Origin: Shewanella morhuae
GTDB taxonomy: Bacteria > Pseudomonadota > Gammaproteobacteria > Enterobacterales > Shewanellaceae
Assembly (NCBI RefSeq): GCF_900156405.1
Contig: NZ_FTNN01000013.1
Coordinates: forward strand, 1 to 64,000
Direction of reading: 5' to 3'
DNA: 64,000 bases
Shown: piece after piece, positions 46,235 to 55,700 of the stretch
Layout of the letters: every line of letters begins with the position of its first letter
Position numbering within the stretch: the first letter of the stretch is position 1
The notes under the pieces: generated by a model
The model's database searches: none
The model's input: the letters and a program-made list of their open reading frames with translations, nothing else
Told to the model about the DNA's origin: nothing
Position numbers and translations under genes: made by a program

Positions 46235-47362
46235 ATGTCAGAAGCTAAAAAACTAAGTGGTGCAGGATTACGCGGCCAAAGCGCAGGCGAAACGGCATTA
46301 AGCACAGTGGGCGTATCGGGCAGCGGCCTAACATACCGCGGTTATGATGTGAAAGATCTTGGTGAAAATGCCACCTTCGAAGAAGTCGCTTATCTAATTC
46401 TTTACGGTGAGCTACCCACTCAAGCTCAGCTTGACGCCTATAAAACCAAACTCAAAGGCATGCGCGGCTTACCGCAAGCCTTAAAAGAAGTATTAGAGCG
46501 CATTCCTGCCGATGCTCACCCTATGGATGTGATGCGTACTGGTTGCTCTATGCTAGGTAACTTAGAAGCCGAGCACAGCTTTAGCCAGCAAAGTGAAATA
46601 TCTGACCGCTTACTGGCTGCATTCCCATCGATTATTTGTTACTGGTATCGCTTTAGCCACGATGGCGTGCGTATTGAAACCGAAACCGATGACGATCAAA
46701 TTGGCGCGCACTTCTTGCATTTATTACACGGTAAAGCGCCGTCGGCACTGCATGCTAAAGTGATGGACGTATCGTTAATTCTTTATGCAGAACATGAATT
46801 TAACGCATCAACCTTTACCGCTCGCGTCTGTGCTTCAACTCTGTCAGACATGCATTCGTGCGTCACTGGCGCCATTGGTTCACTGCGCGGCCCGCTGCAT
46901 GGCGGCGCGAACGAAGCGGCGATGGAACTGATCCAAGACATGAAAGATGAAGCCGATGCGCGCGACATCTTAATGGGCAAACTGGAGCGTAAAGATAAGA
47001 TCATGGGCTTTGGCCACGCGATTTACCGCGACAGCGATCCACGTAATGCCATCATCAAAGAATGGTCAGAAAAACTGGCTGCCGCCAACGGTGACGACCG
47101 TCTATACCGCGTATCGGTTGCCTGTGAAGCCCTAATGTGGGAACAGAAAAAACTCTTCTGTAATGCAGATTTTTTCCACGCCAGCGCGTATCACTACATG
47201 GACATTCCGACTAAGTTGTTCACGCCAATTTTCGTGTGTTCACGGGTCACAGGCTGGGCTGCACACGTGATGGAGCAACGCTCTAACAACCGCATCATCC
47301 GCCCAAGTGCCGATTATGTGGGCGTTGCACCACGCAAAGTCGTCCCCATTGCCAACCGTTAA
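46235..47362 (+). CDS. prpC: 2-methylcitrate synthase (PrpC)
   Basis: PrpC condenses propionyl-CoA with oxaloacetate to 2-methylcitrate. The 375 residues match the short citrate synthase type: GLRGQSAGETALSTVG at the start, His and Asp of the active site in LRGPLHGGANEAAM (about 215-228) and GFGHAIYRDSDPR (about 262-274), and R in the C-terminal RPSADYVG. It follows prpB after 134 bp. Operon context separates it from the housekeeping GltA. Confidence 0.95.
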   Translation: MSEAKKLSGAGLRGQSAGETALSTVGVSGSGLTYRGYDVKDLGENATFEEVAYLILYGELPTQAQLDAYKTKLKGMRGLPQALKEVLERIPADAHPMDVMRTGCSMLGNLEAEHSFSQQSEISDRLLAAFPSIICYWYRFSHDGVRIETETDDDQIGAHFLHLLHGKAPSALHAKVMDVSLILYAEHEFNASTFTARVCASTLSDMHSCVTGAIGSLRGPLHGGANEAAMELIQDMKDEADARDILMGKLERKDKIMGFGHAIYRDSDPRNAIIKEWSEKLAAANGDDRLYRVSVACEALMWEQKKLFCNADFFHASAYHYMDIPTKLFTPIFVCSRVTGWAAHVMEQRSNNRIIRPSADYVGVAPRKVVPIANR

Positions 47363-47443
47363 GCCAAGCTAACGACTCTTGGCGCGAGATTTTTGTTAAA
47401 GGACAGTCTCGCGCCAACTTCATTTTCCGAAATGGATGATGTT

Positions 47444-50047
47444 ATGAACACTGCTATCAATACCCAATATCGCAAGCCCTTACCCGGCACCAAACTCGAT
47501 TATTTCGACACCCGTGAAGCAATTGAAGCCATTACACCCGGCGCGTACGCCAAGCTACCTTATACCTCGCGCGTGCTGGCTGAAAACTTAGTCCGCCGCT
47601 GCACACCTGCGGACTTAACCGCCTCGCTGAAACAAATTATCGAATCTAAGCAAGAACTTGATTTCCCTTGGTTTCCTGCCCGCGTGGTCTGCCACGACAT
47701 TTTGGGGCAAACCGCCTTAGTTGACCTTGCTGGCCTGCGTGATGCGATTGCCGCTAAAGGTGGCGATCCCGCTAAAGTAAACCCTGTTGTACCAACACAA
47801 CTCATTGTGGATCACTCACTCGCCGTTGAGTTTGGTGGCTTTGATAAAGACGCCTTTGCCAAAAACCGCGCTATCGAAGACAGACGCAACGAAGACAGAT
47901 TCCACTTTATTGATTGGACGCAAAAAGCCTTTAAAAACATTGATGTTATCCCTCAGGGTAACGGCATCATGCACCAAATTAACTTAGAGCGTATGTCGCC
48001 TGTGGTGCATGCTCGCAATGGCGTGGCCTTCCCCGACACTTTAGTTGGCACCGACAGCCACACGCCACACGTTGATGCTCTGGGCGTTATCGCCATTGGT
48101 GTCGGCGGGCTAGAAGCCGAAAGTGTGATGCTGGGCCGCGCCTCTTATATGCGTCTTCCGGACATTATCGGTGTCGAGCTCACGGGCAGGCCACAGCCTG
48201 GCATTACGGCTACCGATATCGTATTGGCCTTGACCGAGTTTCTACGCGCACAAAAAGTCGTCTCCTCTTACTTAGAGTTCTTCGGTGAAGGCGCAGCAGC
48301 GCTGACACTCGGCGATCGCGCCACGATTTCGAACATGACGCCTGAATTTGGTGCCACTGCGGCCATGTTCTACATCGACCAGCAAACCCTTGATTATTTG
48401 ACCTTAACGGGCCGCGAAGCCGAGCAAGTTAAACTGGTTGAAACCTATGCCAAAACCGCAGGTTTATGGGCCGACAGCTTGACCGAAGTGCACTATCCAC
48501 GGGTTTTGCGTTTTGATTTATCCTCGGTGGTGCGCACCATTGCAGGGCCATCAAACCCACATGCACGGGTGCCAACATCAGAATTGGCTGAGCGCGGAAT
48601 TAGCGGCGTAGTCGAAAACGAACCCGGCTTAATGCCCGATGGTGCTGTGATTATCGCAGCAATTACCAGCTGTACTAACACCAGTAACCCACGCAACGTG
48701 ATTGCTGCTGGTCTGATTGCCCGCAACGCCAACGCTAAAGGCTTAAGCCGCAAACCTTGGGTCAAAACCTCACTGGCACCCGGCTCTAAAGCGGTGCAAT
48801 TATATTTAGAAGAAGCCAAGCTATTACCAGAGCTTGAACAGCTCGGTTTTGGCATTGTTGGTTTTGCCTGCACGACATGTAACGGCATGAGCGGCGCGCT
48901 GGATCCTGTGATTCAAAAAGAAGTGATCGACCGCGACTTGTACGCCACCGCAGTGTTATCGGGTAACCGTAATTTTGATGGCCGTATTCACCCCTATGCC
49001 AAACAAGCCTTTTTGGCCTCGCCGCCATTGGTCGTCGCCTACGCGATAGCTGGCACCATACGTTTCGATATCGAAAAGGATGTGCTGGGATTAGATCATG
49101 ATGGTAAACCAGTCAAACTTATCGACATTTGGCCATCGGATGAAGAAATCGATGCCGTGATTGCGACCAGTGTTAAACCTGAGCAATTCCGCAAAGTGTA
49201 CGAGCCTATGTTCGATTTAGCCGTCGATTACGGCGAGCAAATTAGCCCGCTGTACGATTGGCGTCCGCAATCTACTTATATTCGTCGCCCACCTTACTGG
49301 GAAGGCGCATTGGCCGGAGAGCGCACATTAAAAGGCATGCGGCCACTGGCGGTGCTGGGTGACAACATCACCACAGACCATTTATCACCGTCGAACGCCA
49401 TTATGCTCGACAGCGCCGCGGGCGAATACCTGCACAAAATGGGCTTGCCGGAGGAAGACTTTAACTCCTATGCCACCCACAGGGGCGATCACTTAACCGC
49501 CCAGCGTGCGACCTTTGCCAATCCCAAGCTTAAAAACGAGATGGCAATCGTTGACGGTAAAGTGCAACAAGGTTCACTGACGCGTATCGAGCCCGAAGGC
49601 CAAGTGACGCGCATGTGGGAAGCGATTGAAACCTATATGGAACGTAAGCAACCGCTGATCATTATCGCGGGTGCAGACTACGGCCAAGGTTCGTCCCGCG
49701 ACTGGGCCGCCAAAGGCGTGCGTTTAGCAGGGGTTGAGGCCATTATTGCCGAAGGTTTCGAGCGCATTCATCGCACTAACTTAGTGGGTATGGGCGTGTT
49801 GCCGCTGGAATTTAAAGCCGGCGACAACCGCGCGACTTACGCCATCGACGGCACCGAAGTGTTCGATGTCCTCGGCACGCCAGCGCCACGAGCAGATTTG
49901 ACCGTCGTCATCACCCGTAAAAACGGTGAGCGCATCGAAGTGCCAGTAACCTGTCGTCTCGATACCGCCGAAGAAGTCTCGATCTATGAAGCAGGCGGCG
50001 TATTGCAACGCTTCGCGCAGGACTTTCTCGAATCGAATCAGGCTTAA
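47444..50047 (+). CDS. acnD: Fe/S-dependent 2-methylcitrate dehydratase (AcnD)
   Basis: AcnD is an aconitase-superfamily enzyme that dehydrates 2-methylcitrate; in the known Shewanella and Vibrio system it works together with PrpF. I start at ATG 47444 (MNTAINTQYRKPLPGT), giving 867 residues; the upstream in-frame TTG is not likely. The cluster cysteines are in ITSCTNTSNPRN (about 407-418) and ACTTCNGMSG (about 473-482); the QGSSRDWAAKG swivel-domain motif lies near 748-758. Lies between prpC and prpF, so the pathway here is the AcnD/PrpF variant, not PrpD. Confidence 0.96.
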   Translation: MNTAINTQYRKPLPGTKLDYFDTREAIEAITPGAYAKLPYTSRVLAENLVRRCTPADLTASLKQIIESKQELDFPWFPARVVCHDILGQTALVDLAGLRDAIAAKGGDPAKVNPVVPTQLIVDHSLAVEFGGFDKDAFAKNRAIEDRRNEDRFHFIDWTQKAFKNIDVIPQGNGIMHQINLERMSPVVHARNGVAFPDTLVGTDSHTPHVDALGVIAIGVGGLEAESVMLGRASYMRLPDIIGVELTGRPQPGITATDIVLALTEFLRAQKVVSSYLEFFGEGAAALTLGDRATISNMTPEFGATAAMFYIDQQTLDYLTLTGREAEQVKLVETYAKTAGLWADSLTEVHYPRVLRFDLSSVVRTIAGPSNPHARVPTSELAERGISGVVENEPGLMPDGAVIIAAITSCTNTSNPRNVIAAGLIARNANAKGLSRKPWVKTSLAPGSKAVQLYLEEAKLLPELEQLGFGIVGFACTTCNGMSGALDPVIQKEVIDRDLYATAVLSGNRNFDGRIHPYAKQAFLASPPLVVAYAIAGTIRFDIEKDVLGLDHDGKPVKLIDIWPSDEEIDAVIATSVKPEQFRKVYEPMFDLAVDYGEQISPLYDWRPQSTYIRRPPYWEGALAGERTLKGMRPLAVLGDNITTDHLSPSNAIMLDSAAGEYLHKMGLPEEDFNSYATHRGDHLTAQRATFANPKLKNEMAIVDGKVQQGSLTRIEPEGQVTRMWEAIETYMERKQPLIIIAGADYGQGSSRDWAAKGVRLAGVEAIIAEGFERIHRTNLVGMGVLPLEFKAGDNRATYAIDGTEVFDVLGTPAPRADLTVVITRKNGERIEVPVTCRLDTAEEVSIYEAGGVLQRFAQDFLESNQA

Positions 50048-50116
50048 ATCGAATCTTGTTTGAGTCAAGCCAGAGTCGGCACTTGAATCGACGCTTAGAT
50101 ATTAGCTAGCTAAACC

Positions 50117-50154
50117 GAGCGCCAATAACTTCCCCAATTAAGTTACTGGCGCTC
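50117..50154 (+). other. Hairpin between acnD and prpF
   Basis: GAGCGCCAATAACTT and AAGTTACTGGCGCTC form a 15-bp near-perfect stem with an 8-nt loop. No T-run follows, so it would not stop transcription fully; it may tune the amount of prpF message or mark a processing site. Confidence 0.6.
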
Positions 50155-50191
50155 ATTTGGATTCCATTGGGAGTCCTTTTGGAGTCAATGT

Positions 50192-51415
50192 ATGAATACT
50201 TCAACACCCCACGCGCCACAAATCAAAGTTGCTGCGACCTATATGCGCGGCGGCACCAGTAAAGGCGTGTTTTTCCGTCTGCAGGATTTGCCGAAAGCCG
50301 CACAAGTTGCCGGCCCTGCCCGTGATGCCTTGTTACTGCGAGTGATTGGTAGCCCAGATCCCTACGGTAAACAAATTGATGGCATGGGCGCTGCCACCTC
50401 AAGCACCAGTAAAACTGTGATCCTCTCCCCTAGCACCCAAACCGATCACGATGTCGATTACCTGTTCGGCCAAGTGGCCATCGATAAACCCTTTGTCGAT
50501 TGGAGTGGTAACTGCGGCAACTTAACCGCCGCCGTCGGCGCCTTTGCCATCAGCAATGGCTTAATTGATACGGCCCGCATTCCACAAAATGGCATCTGCA
50601 CTGTGCGTATTTGGCAAGCCAACATAGGCAAAACCATTATCGCCCATGTACCCATCACCCAAGGTGAAGTGCAAGAAACAGGGGATTTTGAGCTCGATGG
50701 TGTGACCTTTGCCGCCGCCGAAGTGCAAATCGAATTTATGAATCCGGCTGCTGACGAAGATGCCAATTCTAACGGAGGGAGTGGCAGCATGTTCCCGACG
50801 GGCAATGTTGTTGATGTGCTAGAAGTGCCGGGTATTGGCAGCTTTAAGGCCACTATGATTAACGCTGGCATTCCCACCATTTTTATCAATGCTGAGGACT
50901 TAGGCTACACAGGCGCTGAGCTGCAGGATGATATTAACAGCGACACGGCGGCACTGGCTAAATTTGAAACCATTCGCGCCTATGGCGCTGTGCGTATGGG
51001 CCTGATTTCGCATATAGATGAAGCGATTACGCGCCAACATACGCCCAAAGTGGCTTTTGTTGCTAAACCCCAAACCTATGTGTCATCGAGTGGCAAAACC
51101 GTCAATGTAAGCGACATCGACTTATTAGTGCGCGCCCTGTCCATGGGCAAACTGCACCACGCCATGATGGGCACAGCTGCGGTAGCTATTGGCACCGCAG
51201 CAGCTATTCCTGGCACCTTAGTTAACTTAGCCGCTGGCGGAGACACTAAGGACAAAATAGATGCGGTGCGCTTTGGTCATCCCTCTGGCACCTTGCGCGT
51301 CGGCGCAGAGGCGTCAATGGTTGACGGGCAGTGGACTGTGGTTAAAGCCATTATGAGCCGCAGCGCCCGCGTACTGATGGAAGGTTTTGTGCGAGTACCG
51401 AGCGATTGTTTCTAA
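50192..51415 (+). CDS. prpF: 2-methylaconitate cis-trans isomerase (PrpF)
   Basis: PrpF isomerises the 2-methylaconitate made by AcnD into the form hydrated by aconitase. The 407-residue protein shows the family opening ATYMRGGTSKGVFFR (about 14-28), the catalytic-lysine region SPDPYGKQIDGMGAATSSTSK and GNCGNLTAAVGAFAI near 107-121, with the two-lobed diaminopimelate-epimerase-like fold. It is separated from acnD by 144 bp containing a hairpin, and followed by the lyase paralogue. Confidence 0.95.
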   Translation: MNTSTPHAPQIKVAATYMRGGTSKGVFFRLQDLPKAAQVAGPARDALLLRVIGSPDPYGKQIDGMGAATSSTSKTVILSPSTQTDHDVDYLFGQVAIDKPFVDWSGNCGNLTAAVGAFAISNGLIDTARIPQNGICTVRIWQANIGKTIIAHVPITQGEVQETGDFELDGVTFAAAEVQIEFMNPAADEDANSNGGSGSMFPTGNVVDVLEVPGIGSFKATMINAGIPTIFINAEDLGYTGAELQDDINSDTAALAKFETIRAYGAVRMGLISHIDEAITRQHTPKVAFVAKPQTYVSSSGKTVNVSDIDLLVRALSMGKLHHAMMGTAAVAIGTAAAIPGTLVNLAAGGDTKDKIDAVRFGHPSGTLRVGAEASMVDGQWTVVKAIMSRSARVLMEGFVRVPSDCF

Positions 51416-51469
51416 TCGTCTACAGGGTTCTGGATTAATAGCTAAAGGCGCACAAGGAAGATAATTCAA

Positions 51470-52333
51470 ATGAAAAAAACAACGGCATTACGACAAATGC
51501 TAAGTGGTGATGATATTCACGTCGCGCCCGGTGTTTACGATGGAATGACGGCACGTTTAGCCGAACAGACAGGTTTTAAGTTGATTTACGCCAGTGGCGG
51601 CGCGATTGCGAGAAGTTGTGGTTTCCCCGATATAGGCATGCTGAGCTTTAGCGAAGTGTTGCATCGGCTAGAACAGATGGTCGAAGTGACTCAAGTGCCT
51701 ATCATAGCGGATGCGGATACTGGGTTTGGTAATGCCATCAACGTGAGCCGCACAGTAAAAGCCTTTGAGCGAGCCGGTGTCGCAGCCTTGCATTTGGAAG
51801 ATCAAACCTTTCCAAAGCGTTGCGGCCATCTGAATGATAAATCTTTGGTGAGTACCCAAGAAATGGTGCATAAGATCCATGTCGCCAAGGACAGCCAAAC
51901 TGATCCAGATTTTATCTTAATTGCCCGCACTGATGCGATCGCCGTTGAAGGATTCAACGCTGCAATTGAACGCTCACAAGCGTATTTAGCGGCAGGTGCC
52001 GACGTGATCTTTGTCGAAGCACCCGAAACCGTTGAGCAAATTGAATTGATCGCTAAACATATTAAGCAGCCTAAGCTCATCAATATGTTCCACAGTGGTA
52101 AAACACCGCTGGTGTCGAAGGACAGACTGCAAGCATTGGGATACAAGTTCATCATTATTCCCTCAGACTTACAGCGAGCGACTATCCATGCTTGTCAGCA
52201 CACCTTGCGCACCATTCTTGAGCAAGGTGACAGTGGCAGTATTGCCGAGCAGATGGTGTCGTTTGCAGAGCGTGAACGGATCATAAATACACAAGCGTAT
52301 TTGGATCTTGACCTTGACTATGGACGTAACTGA
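51470..52333 (+). CDS. PEP mutase/isocitrate lyase superfamily paralogue of PrpB
   Basis: This 287-residue barrel enzyme is homologous to PrpB along its length, with DADTGFGN metal Asp residues (about 82-89), LEDQ and KRCGH (C118), so it should retain lyase-type chemistry. The substrate-side segment differs: NMFHSGKT replaces NMTEFGQT of PrpB, and the C-terminus is different. It may act on another 2-substituted malate or isocitrate, or be an oxaloacetate decarboxylase-like enzyme; the sequence does not settle it. It is the last gene of the prp cluster, followed by a strong terminator. Confidence 0.85.
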   Translation: MKKTTALRQMLSGDDIHVAPGVYDGMTARLAEQTGFKLIYASGGAIARSCGFPDIGMLSFSEVLHRLEQMVEVTQVPIIADADTGFGNAINVSRTVKAFERAGVAALHLEDQTFPKRCGHLNDKSLVSTQEMVHKIHVAKDSQTDPDFILIARTDAIAVEGFNAAIERSQAYLAAGADVIFVEAPETVEQIELIAKHIKQPKLINMFHSGKTPLVSKDRLQALGYKFIIIPSDLQRATIHACQHTLRTILEQGDSGSIAEQMVSFAERERIINTQAYLDLDLDYGRN

Positions 52334-52381
52334 GTCAATGCAAGTTTAACCCTGCCATCTAAACGCTAAAACAGTTCAACC

Positions 52382-52420
52382 AAAGACCTTGCTTCTCCCC
52401 CTTCCGGCAAGGTCTTTTTC
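52382..52420 (+). terminator. Terminator of the prp operon
   Basis: An 11-bp stem (AAAGACCTTGC / GCAAGGTCTTT) with a 14-nt loop is followed by TTTC, about 50 bp after the last gene. Confidence 0.9.
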
Positions 52421-52579
52421 TATTCCCCTTCATGATTTTAGTGACTCTGCGCACTGGTTTTCGCTGCATTTGTCGCAGCATCATATGTTGGCCTATCTTA
52501 AACAGTGCTAAGATTCTTAAGCTTAAACACGGGAAAAAAAGCTCGTCATAACCAGCACAAAGACACTGAAACAGTATAT

Positions 52580-52608
52580 TTAAGCTATCGCATGATCTGT
52601 GATAGAAT
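52580..52608 (+). promoter_or_regulatory. Candidate promoter of the propeller sensor gene
   Basis: TTAAGC (52580-52585) and TAGAAT (52603-52608, five of six) are 17 bp apart, followed by a GC-rich stretch CGCGCCC. It would give a leader of about 140 nt. The 420-bp gap holds no other gene. Confidence 0.55.
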
Positions 52609-52753
52609 CGCGCCCATCGATTTTGGTTATTTTTAAACCAAGTCAGTTATTTAAACTAAATTTTTACAACAAAATGGCATTTAAGGTCTAGGCTAAGAAC
52701 TAAACTAAATAGAAACCTAATCAGGATGGGTCCGTTTTTTGGTAGGGGAAAAT

Positions 52754-55700
52754 TTGAGTCAACTAATCCACAAGCTTGTGCTAAGCGCGCTTTGTATCCT
52801 AAGTTTGTGGGGGATATCGTGCAATGGATTAACGCAACCCTTGAGTGCGGCTTTTACACAGCTTAAATTTGAACATATTCGCAGTGAAGATGGTCTCAAC
52901 CAGAATACAATTACCAGCCTGTTTATGGACAGTGCTGGCATGTTGTGGATTGGCACTCAAGATGGTTTGCATGCCTATAATGGTCATAACTTCAATATTT
53001 TCACCCACTCACCCAACGATCCTAACAGTATTTCTGAAAGTTATGTCTCTGACATTATTCAAGATTCAGAAGGCTACATCTGGGTTTCCACGTTCAGCCA
53101 AGGAGTCAATCGACTCGATTTGAGCACTGGGACCTTTGAACACTTTGGCCAAGAACAAGGCTTAACCGATCCCCTCACCACTAAACTCAGCATAGTGGGT
53201 AATACACTCTGGATTGGCACTAAAGCAGGACTATTTTCCCTATCGATCAAAACTAAACGCATTACCCAAGTGAGTTTAGGTAATAGTGTCGAACCCCATA
53301 TCACAAGCCTAGCCAATGTTGAAAACACTTATCTGTTAGCTGGAACCCAAGATAGCGGCACCTTTGCTGTCAGTGCAAATACCATCACCCGCTTGAACGT
53401 GCCGCAAAATGTCACGGCCTATCAAATTAAAGCGAACTCGGCCTATTCGCTCAGCTTAGCGCTCGGTGGACAGCTATGGCACTACAACTTAGCCTCGCAA
53501 CAGGGCGAAATCCTTTGGCAGACCGACGATAACGTGCCTTATATCAAGGATTTTATCCAAACTGAACAGGGTGATTTTTGGGTCGTCGGGCCTGAAGCGG
53601 GTCTTATTCAACTGGAGAGAAACAACAAAGCATTTAATGCGACTTACCACAGGTATGATCCTAAGCGCACCAACAGTATCAGTGAAAACAACATACTGAG
53701 TTTGCTGCAAGATCCCTTTGGTAATTTATGGTTAGGCGCCAGTTATTCGGGCTTAGATAAAATAAATACCCGCCGCCAGTATTTTCAGCATATTTTCGAA
53801 TACACCCCAGATCTGTCGCAACAGAGTAACAATATTCGCACCTTGTTCCGCAGTAAAGATGATGCCCTCTGGATAGGTACTGAAGGCGCAGGGCTTAAGC
53901 GCATATTAACGAACGGGCAATATGAGCACTTTACGGAGAGATTTGCGAACGCCTTAGGGATGCATCAACGCAATTTAAATCTCACCCTGCGAGATATTGA
54001 TCAAGACAAAGCGGGCGTGCTCTGGTTTGCGACTAACTATGGACTCGGCCGGTTGTCGCCAGAGGGAGAATTCCAATTACTCAAGGTCACTGCAAGTACG
54101 GACCAAGGCTCTGAAGCCAATTATATTCGTAATCTAGAAATTGATGATCAAGGCCATCTCTGGGTAGCAACGACTCACGCCCTCTATCGCAAGGCTATAG
54201 ATAACGATGAGTTTACTTTTATCTCATTGGCGAATATTGACCATTTCTCTCCAGCACAAAACCAACTTTTAATCCTCAGAGCACATAAAGATACGCTATG
54301 GATTGGTACACTCGATGGTTTGTTGAAACTGGACATGCAGACGGGTATAGGGAAATCTTACTTCCATCAAGCTGCTAATAAGAAAAGCTTAATCAATAAC
54401 CGTGTCCGCGATATTTTAGTGACTCAGGCGGGCGAGGTGTGGTTCGCCACCCATGGTGGCATCAGTATATTACCTTCTCAAGATGCCAATGCAGGCTTTA
54501 CCCATTACACCCGCGATCAGGGATTACCAAGCGATACTATCTACGCCTTATTAGAAGACCAACAACATAATATTTGGTTTAGCAGTAATGCGGGCATAGG
54601 CAAACTAAATCCTAAAACCAATCGTGTCATCATATTCAACGAGCAAGAGGGATTACAGGCGCTGGAGTTTAACGGTGGTGTAAAACTGCAAGACAGCGAT
54701 GGCGATCTCTGGTTTGGTGGCATTAATGGTATCAATCGTTTTAATCCCAAGTTGATTCCGGATCAACGACCCGATGTTAAAGTCGCGCTCACAGGCTATA
54801 GCATTGCGGGAAAAGACCATACGATTCTCGATTTAAGCCGCCCCCCTAGCATAGTGATGGACTATAGCGATCAGCTGATCAGTTTTGAGGTGACCTCATT
54901 GGATTTCAGCTACACAGGTAAAAATCGTTTTAGCTATTATCTTGAAGGATTTGATAACGAATGGCATGAGCTACCCACAGGCAATGAAATCACCTTCACT
55001 AACATCAATCCTGGTCATTACCGATTGCATGTTCGCCATGGCCTACAATACAACTCAGCAGGTGCCTATGCACTGCTTGTCGATCTGAATGTACAAGCCC
55101 CCTTCTATCGCACTCAGTTCGCCTACGCCCTTTATTTCTTACTCACATTAGGCTTGCTGGTTTGGATTATTCGCTGGCGTAAAAAGAAACGTCACATACA
55201 AAGTGAATTTGAAACCAGTATCCGCGCCTCTGAGGAGCGACTAAAGCTGGCACTGTGGGCATCTGGCGATGGCATGTGGGACTGGAACATACCCGAAAAT
55301 CGAGTCTATCGTACCAATATGGATGCTTCGATTCCCCATTGGAATAGCAGCAATATTGCCCATGAGAGCATGCACTCAGAAGACAGAGAGAGATTCAAAC
55401 TTGAGCTAAACGAGCATCTTCAAGGCCGCTCACCTTTCTTCGAAGCCGAGTACCGTGTCGAACGCTCACCGGGTAATTGGGTATGGATTTTAGATCGTGG
55501 CAAAGTGGTTGAAAAAGATAGTTTAGATAACCCGATCCGCATGACAGGGACTAACCGTAACATCACCTCTCGTAAGCTGATTGAGAACGAGTTGGTCTTG
55601 TCCTCACAAGTGCTCAACAGCATGAATGAAGCCGTTGTCGTAGCGGGCCTAGACTATCGCATTCGCTCAGTAAACCCTGCATTTTGCACGATAACAGGCT

